Assembly: GCA_003233075.1 (NCBI GenBank)
Contig: QIKQ01000081.1
Coordinates: 1-9,963 of the forward strand
DNA from: Gammaproteobacteria bacterium
GTDB lineage: Bacteria; Pseudomonadota; Gammaproteobacteria; SZUA-21
Length of the DNA: 9,963 nucleotides
Direction of reading: 5' to 3'
Shown here one piece after another: positions 7,588 through 9,963 of this stretch (position 1 is the first letter of the stretch; the number at the start of each line of letters is the position of its first letter). Both the position numbers and the translations under genes were made by a program. The notes under the pieces are model-generated. The model ran no database searches and was not told the DNA's origin. It worked only from the letters and a program-made list of their open reading frames with translations.

Positions 7588-9414
7588 ATGATGTCATCCT
7601 ATTCCAGTATTGTTTATTTGGGCGTTATTTTGCTTTTAGTCGTTTTTATGCTGAAGGCTATGCTTAAAGTAAAAAGACGACCATCAGCGATCGAAAGCAA
7701 TTTAGCCTATCCTGAAAAACGGCCTATTTGGTCTACTCATTTTATTGAGCAGGCGATTGAAATAGTGGAGACAGACTTAGTCTGGTTTCGAGGAGTAGGC
7801 GCAACTCAACTTAATTTATTTGTTGAAGCTCTTAGCAAGCAGGCTTCGCTAGCTAGCGGAGATGAAGTAAGTGAAGAATTTATAAAAACTTATAGACAGA
7901 AAGAACAGCAAGTTGAACTTGTCCTCTGGTTATTTTATTCGGGTAAATTTATTAAAAAATACAATAGTCCAGCCGACGCTGTGTATTGGCTTGACTTAGC
8001 GGTTGAGAAAAACCGGCCGTATGCTCACTTCTATAAGGCGCTTGCTCGAATTAAGCAAGCCATTCAAAAAAATGAGTGGAGCGAGATATCAAAAATTGAT
8101 TCTGAGCTTGAAACCTCAAGGCAAACTAATATAGCAGAGGCTTTTTTTATTAGTGTCGTTTTTGATTGTTCAAAACGGCAATCGACTTTGAGCACAACAG
8201 AAATTGATGATTTGTTAGGCCAAGCGGTAGAATTAGGGTTTTTACCAGCGAGATACTTGTCAGTACGGATTGATCTACAGCACAAAGCTCAAAATACTCA
8301 GGAGTTGCTGGCAGAGTTAGCTGGCTTAAGTAAAAATTATCATACGGAATCAAAATTGTATTTGTGCCTAAATGCCAATAATACGACTGATTCAGCTCGC
8401 ATTATGCAGCAGGAGAACCAGGCCGAAGAATTATTAGCTGCAAACAATATTCCTTGCATAGAGTCCATTGCAAATAATCTGATAAAATGCAATATCTCCG
8501 AAAAATTATTAATGGACAAATATGAGATTGGTTTATTGTTTGGCAGTATCGAAGTCTTGCCCGCTTTATTTCAACTTCAACTTGGTCAAGCGGAATTCAA
8601 TGAATCGAGAATCACATCGCTTGAAAAAAGTGTCAATAACAAAGCGTTTGCCAGCAATCCAAGCAAAGAATTGGCGAGAATGCTCTTTTTAGTTGGCCTA
8701 AGTTACCTCAAAGAGAAAAAAGCGGATAACGCAAAAATAATTGAAACGATGTTAATCGATTTTGTGAATGGCACTCAACAAGTTGGCGGTGATTTTTTAG
8801 AGAGTTTGGCAACAGAAACAGAACTTAACGATGAAAGCCTAACTGTATTAAGGTGCTCGTTTGAATTTTATGACTTAGGATTTTTAGTGGATTCATCAGT
8901 AGAGCAATTAAAGCAATTAGTAATAAGAAATAATGATTTGGCAGCGGTACAATTAGTCCTAAGCAATGTTATATCCATTGAGATATTTAAAGCAAATGAA
9001 GCCATCGCAAAATCAAATGGCTTGCTGGCTTATGAGTATTCTAGTTTGTTGCGTGCCGCGGGTGAAATCAAACAGGCTTGGGACTGGATGCAACTTGCGA
9101 GTGAGTTAAATAATGATCAAGCAACATTTCACGCAGGACTGTTGTATTTAGGTAATTACAGCTTTGATCTGCATGATGTTGATTTTACAGATTGTGTCGA
9201 ACGCAATGTCGAAATAGGCGAGAAAAAATTAAAATCGGCCGCGACCATGGGATCGCCACTGGCCTTAGCCTCATTAAGTCGCCACTACATTATGATGCAG
9301 AAAAAACAATGTTTCCTATTATTAAGGGAAGCTAGCAAGAATCGGCTAAATGATATGCGGGTTGAATTTGAATTAGCGAATGGAATTTGTCAGCACCTAG
9401 AGCATCGAGAGTAA
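7588..9414 (+). CDS. Membrane-anchored helical-repeat (TPR/Sel1-like) protein, unknown function
   Basis: About 608 aa from ATG 7588; TTG 7576 and ATG 7591 are alternatives, and none has a clear Shine-Dalgarno site. Numbering from TTG 7576, residues 12-30 form one hydrophobic helix (YLGVILLLVVFMLKAML core) followed by KVKRR. The positive-inside rule therefore predicts a cytosolic C-terminal body. The remaining 560 or so residues are almost entirely helical. Several segments resemble Sel1/TPR units: SPADAVYWLDLAVEKNRPYA (131-150), GQAVELGFLPARYLSV (215-230) and KKLKSAATMGSPLALASLS (550-568). No catalytic motif is seen. Such proteins usually act as scaffolds or adaptors. It is separated from the glycan genes by a palindromic element and has its own possible promoter, so a link to polysaccharide synthesis is not implied by coupling. 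I do not recognise a named family. Confidence 0.8.
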   Translation: MMSSYSSIVYLGVILLLVVFMLKAMLKVKRRPSAIESNLAYPEKRPIWSTHFIEQAIEIVETDLVWFRGVGATQLNLFVEALSKQASLASGDEVSEEFIKTYRQKEQQVELVLWLFYSGKFIKKYNSPADAVYWLDLAVEKNRPYAHFYKALARIKQAIQKNEWSEISKIDSELETSRQTNIAEAFFISVVFDCSKRQSTLSTTEIDDLLGQAVELGFLPARYLSVRIDLQHKAQNTQELLAELAGLSKNYHTESKLYLCLNANNTTDSARIMQQENQAEELLAANNIPCIESIANNLIKCNISEKLLMDKYEIGLLFGSIEVLPALFQLQLGQAEFNESRITSLEKSVNNKAFASNPSKELARMLFLVGLSYLKEKKADNAKIIETMLIDFVNGTQQVGGDFLESLATETELNDESLTVLRCSFEFYDLGFLVDSSVEQLKQLVIRNNDLAAVQLVLSNVISIEIFKANEAIAKSNGLLAYEYSSLLRAAGEIKQAWDWMQLASELNNDQATFHAGLLYLGNYSFDLHDVDFTDCVERNVEIGEKKLKSAATMGSPLALASLSRHYIMMQKKQCFLLLREASKNRLNDMRVEFELANGICQHLEHRE

Positions 9415-9458
9415 GTTAATTGTTTTGAACGGATAGGCAAAGGTTTCCTCTTTTTTTT

Positions 9459-9562
9459 GTAGCCCGCAAGCAGTGTTCGAAGAACACGAAATGCGGGGAA
9501 GTCTAAAAATCAATTGTGTCGCTTTCGGCCGTCCCGCACTCGCTACGCTCCTGACGGGCTAC
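9459..9562. repeat. Palindromic element with GTAGCCCG/CGGGCTAC ends
   Basis: Terminal 8-bp inverted repeats are GTAGCCCG (9459-9466) and CGGGCTAC (9555-9562), identical to the termini embedded in the 7394-7490 repeat. Inside is a perfect hairpin GTGTTC-GAA-GAACAC (9473-9487) and a longer-range pairing TGCGGG (9492-9497) with CCCGCA (9533-9538), so the whole 104 bp could fold as a branched structure. The centre differs from that of the first element, suggesting two members of one family or two related families. It directly follows a T8 run and carries no gene. Confidence 0.65.
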
Positions 9563-9580
9563 TGTATTGTTGTCAATATC

Positions 9581-9650
9581 GTAGCCTGTAGGAGGCGTTT
9601 GGAAAACGCCGAGTACAGGAGTTTCCTGCTCCCGTCTACACTAGAGCAGG
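9581..9650. repeat. Two adjacent hairpins, GTAGCC-led module
   Basis: First hairpin: CCTGTA (9585-9590) pairs with TACAGG (9614-9619), and, after a GGA/GAG internal loop, GGCGTTT (9594-9600) pairs with AAACGCC (9604-9610) around a 3-nt loop. Second hairpin: CCTGCTC (9625-9631) pairs with GAGCAGG (9644-9650) around a 12-nt loop. The module starts CAATATC-GTAGCC (9574-9586), which resembles CAATATC-TGCT-GTAGCC of the left arm at 7394, so it may be a decayed relative of the same repeat family. It has no T-tract. Confidence 0.5.
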
Positions 9651-9723
9651 TAAGGTCATTTTGTATTTGCGCCTTAAGTTAATGGCATTGTCCTACTGGC
9701 TACAATCTTTCTGCTAGGCACAG

Positions 9724-9750
9724 ACAAGGGCAGCATAGTGCTGCCCTTGT
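9724..9750. terminator. Strong 12-bp hairpin between convergent genes, probable terminator
   Basis: ACAAGGGCAGCA (9724-9735) and TGCTGCCCTTGT (9739-9750) are perfect reverse complements around a 3-nt TAG loop. It lies 22 bp beyond the stop codon of the minus-strand gene ending at 9773, the expected place for its terminator. On the plus strand the stem is followed by TTAAG and on the minus strand by CTGTG, so the U-tract is poor on both sides. Termination on either strand is likely from stem strength and position, but is not certain. Confidence 0.6.
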
Positions 9751-9772
9751 TTAAGCTAGAGATAATTTCGAA

Positions 9773-9963
9773 TTATAACTTGCGACAAATATTGTAAATG
9801 TTGTTTGCAACGTAGCTAGTTGCGCCACTGTTGGAGTTATTAGCTGTATTACCGCGTACCGATCCTGTATTCGAGACACCATCATCCATTTGAGTATCGA
9901 TAATTTCAGCATTGGCACCGTCAATTCCTTTCATGCAAATTATTGTGCCGTTCATGCCATAAT
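9773..9963 (-). CDS. C-terminal end of a probable type IV pilin-like (prepilin) protein, partial
   Basis: The frame is open from the window edge to a TAA at 9773-9775, giving the last 62 or so residues; ATG 9955 is internal and unlikely to be the true start. The block AEIIDTQMDDGVSNTGSVRG resembles the 'iD.kiDDG...G.vr' stretch near the end of type II/type IV prepilin-like proteins, where it lies in the C-terminal globular domain. It is followed by an Asn/Ser-rich tract and a tail with a Cys four residues from the end (NICRKL); another Cys at IICMKG could be its disulfide partner. The diagnostic N-terminal cleavage motif and hydrophobic helix would lie outside the window, so this is a motif-based guess. 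If right, the protein is exported and belongs to a pilus or pseudopilus. A strong hairpin follows it. Confidence 0.5.
   Translation of the reverse strand, partial: YGMNGTIICMKGIDGANAEIIDTQMDDGVSNTGSVRGNTANNSNSGATSYVANNIYNICRKL

Larger units (their letters stand above)
9415..9772. other. 358-bp repeat-rich intergenic region without a convincing gene
   Basis: The region lies between the helical-repeat gene and a convergent minus-strand gene. After the stop at 9414 there is a T8 run (9451-9458) preceded by only a weak AAAGG/CCT-type stem, at best a poor terminator. It then contains a GTAGCCCG-ended palindromic element (9459-9562), a pair of hairpins (9581-9650), about 70 bp without visible structure, and a strong 12-bp hairpin (9724-9750). 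A 69-codon open frame runs through the palindromes (9473-9682), but its sequence is dictated by the repeats and it has no credible ribosome site. Confidence 0.7.

Noticed and set aside
9439..9458. Intrinsic terminator for the helical-repeat gene
   Set aside because: The T8 run is good but the stem before it (AAAGG with CCT-TTT, bulged) is too weak to call.
7394..9650. CRISPR array or integron attC sites
   Set aside because: The repeats are few, unevenly spaced and palindromic without regular spacers, and no RYYYAAC/GTTRRRY core pairs or associated integrase or cas genes are present.
9473..9682. 69-codon plus-strand open frame
   Set aside because: It runs straight through the palindromic elements, lacks a credible ribosome site, and its composition is set by the repeats.

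Overview
The window looks like part of a surface-polysaccharide biosynthesis locus from an AT-leaning bacterium, most likely a gammaproteobacterium. That guess rests on gene style, compact coupling, the palindromic intergenic repeats and a pilin-like gene at the right edge; no phylogenetic marker is present, so it is tentative. Five consecutive plus-strand genes (90-7321) form the polysaccharide part. The rest is a separate membrane-anchored helical-repeat protein (about 7588-9414), repeat-rich intergenic DNA, and the 3' end of a minus-strand gene.

Region 1 (90-4208): three tightly packed genes. First is a DUF354-type GT-B-fold protein. Its stop codon overlaps the start of an asparagine-synthetase-like glutamine amidotransferase (AsnB-type 1). 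That gene in turn overlaps, or nearly overlaps, a gene for an aromatic-rich, probably alpha/alpha-barrel protein that apparently starts with a non-ATG codon. Region 2 (4364-7321): after a 155-bp gap comes a second AsnB-type amidotransferase, whose stop codon directly abuts a GT4-like glycosyltransferase. A reasonable reading is that glycosyltransferases build a glycan and the two amidotransferases amidate acidic (for example uronic) residues in it, as WbpS/WbtH-type proteins are thought to do in O-antigens. This is inference; the acceptors cannot be read from the sequence.

Region 3 (7322-9772): the intergenic DNA holds a 24-bp perfect inverted repeat at 7394-7490. Next is a 612-codon frame for a protein with one N-terminal membrane helix and a long helical-repeat body. 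A second palindromic element at 9459-9562 shares the same GTAGCCCG/CGGGCTAC termini, so the gene is bracketed by related repeats. Further hairpins occupy 9581-9650, and a very stable 12-bp-stem hairpin lies at 9724-9750.

Region 4 (9773-9963, minus strand): the C-terminal end of a protein whose sequence resembles the tail of type IV pilin-like (prepilin) proteins; it runs off the window.

The most interesting points are the two equal-length but divergent amidotransferases with different residues at a key synthetase position (Leu versus Asp where E. coli AsnB has Glu), the uncharacterised barrel protein between them, and the family of GTAGCCCG-ended palindromes. No CRISPR array, transposase, integrase, tRNA or rRNA was seen.
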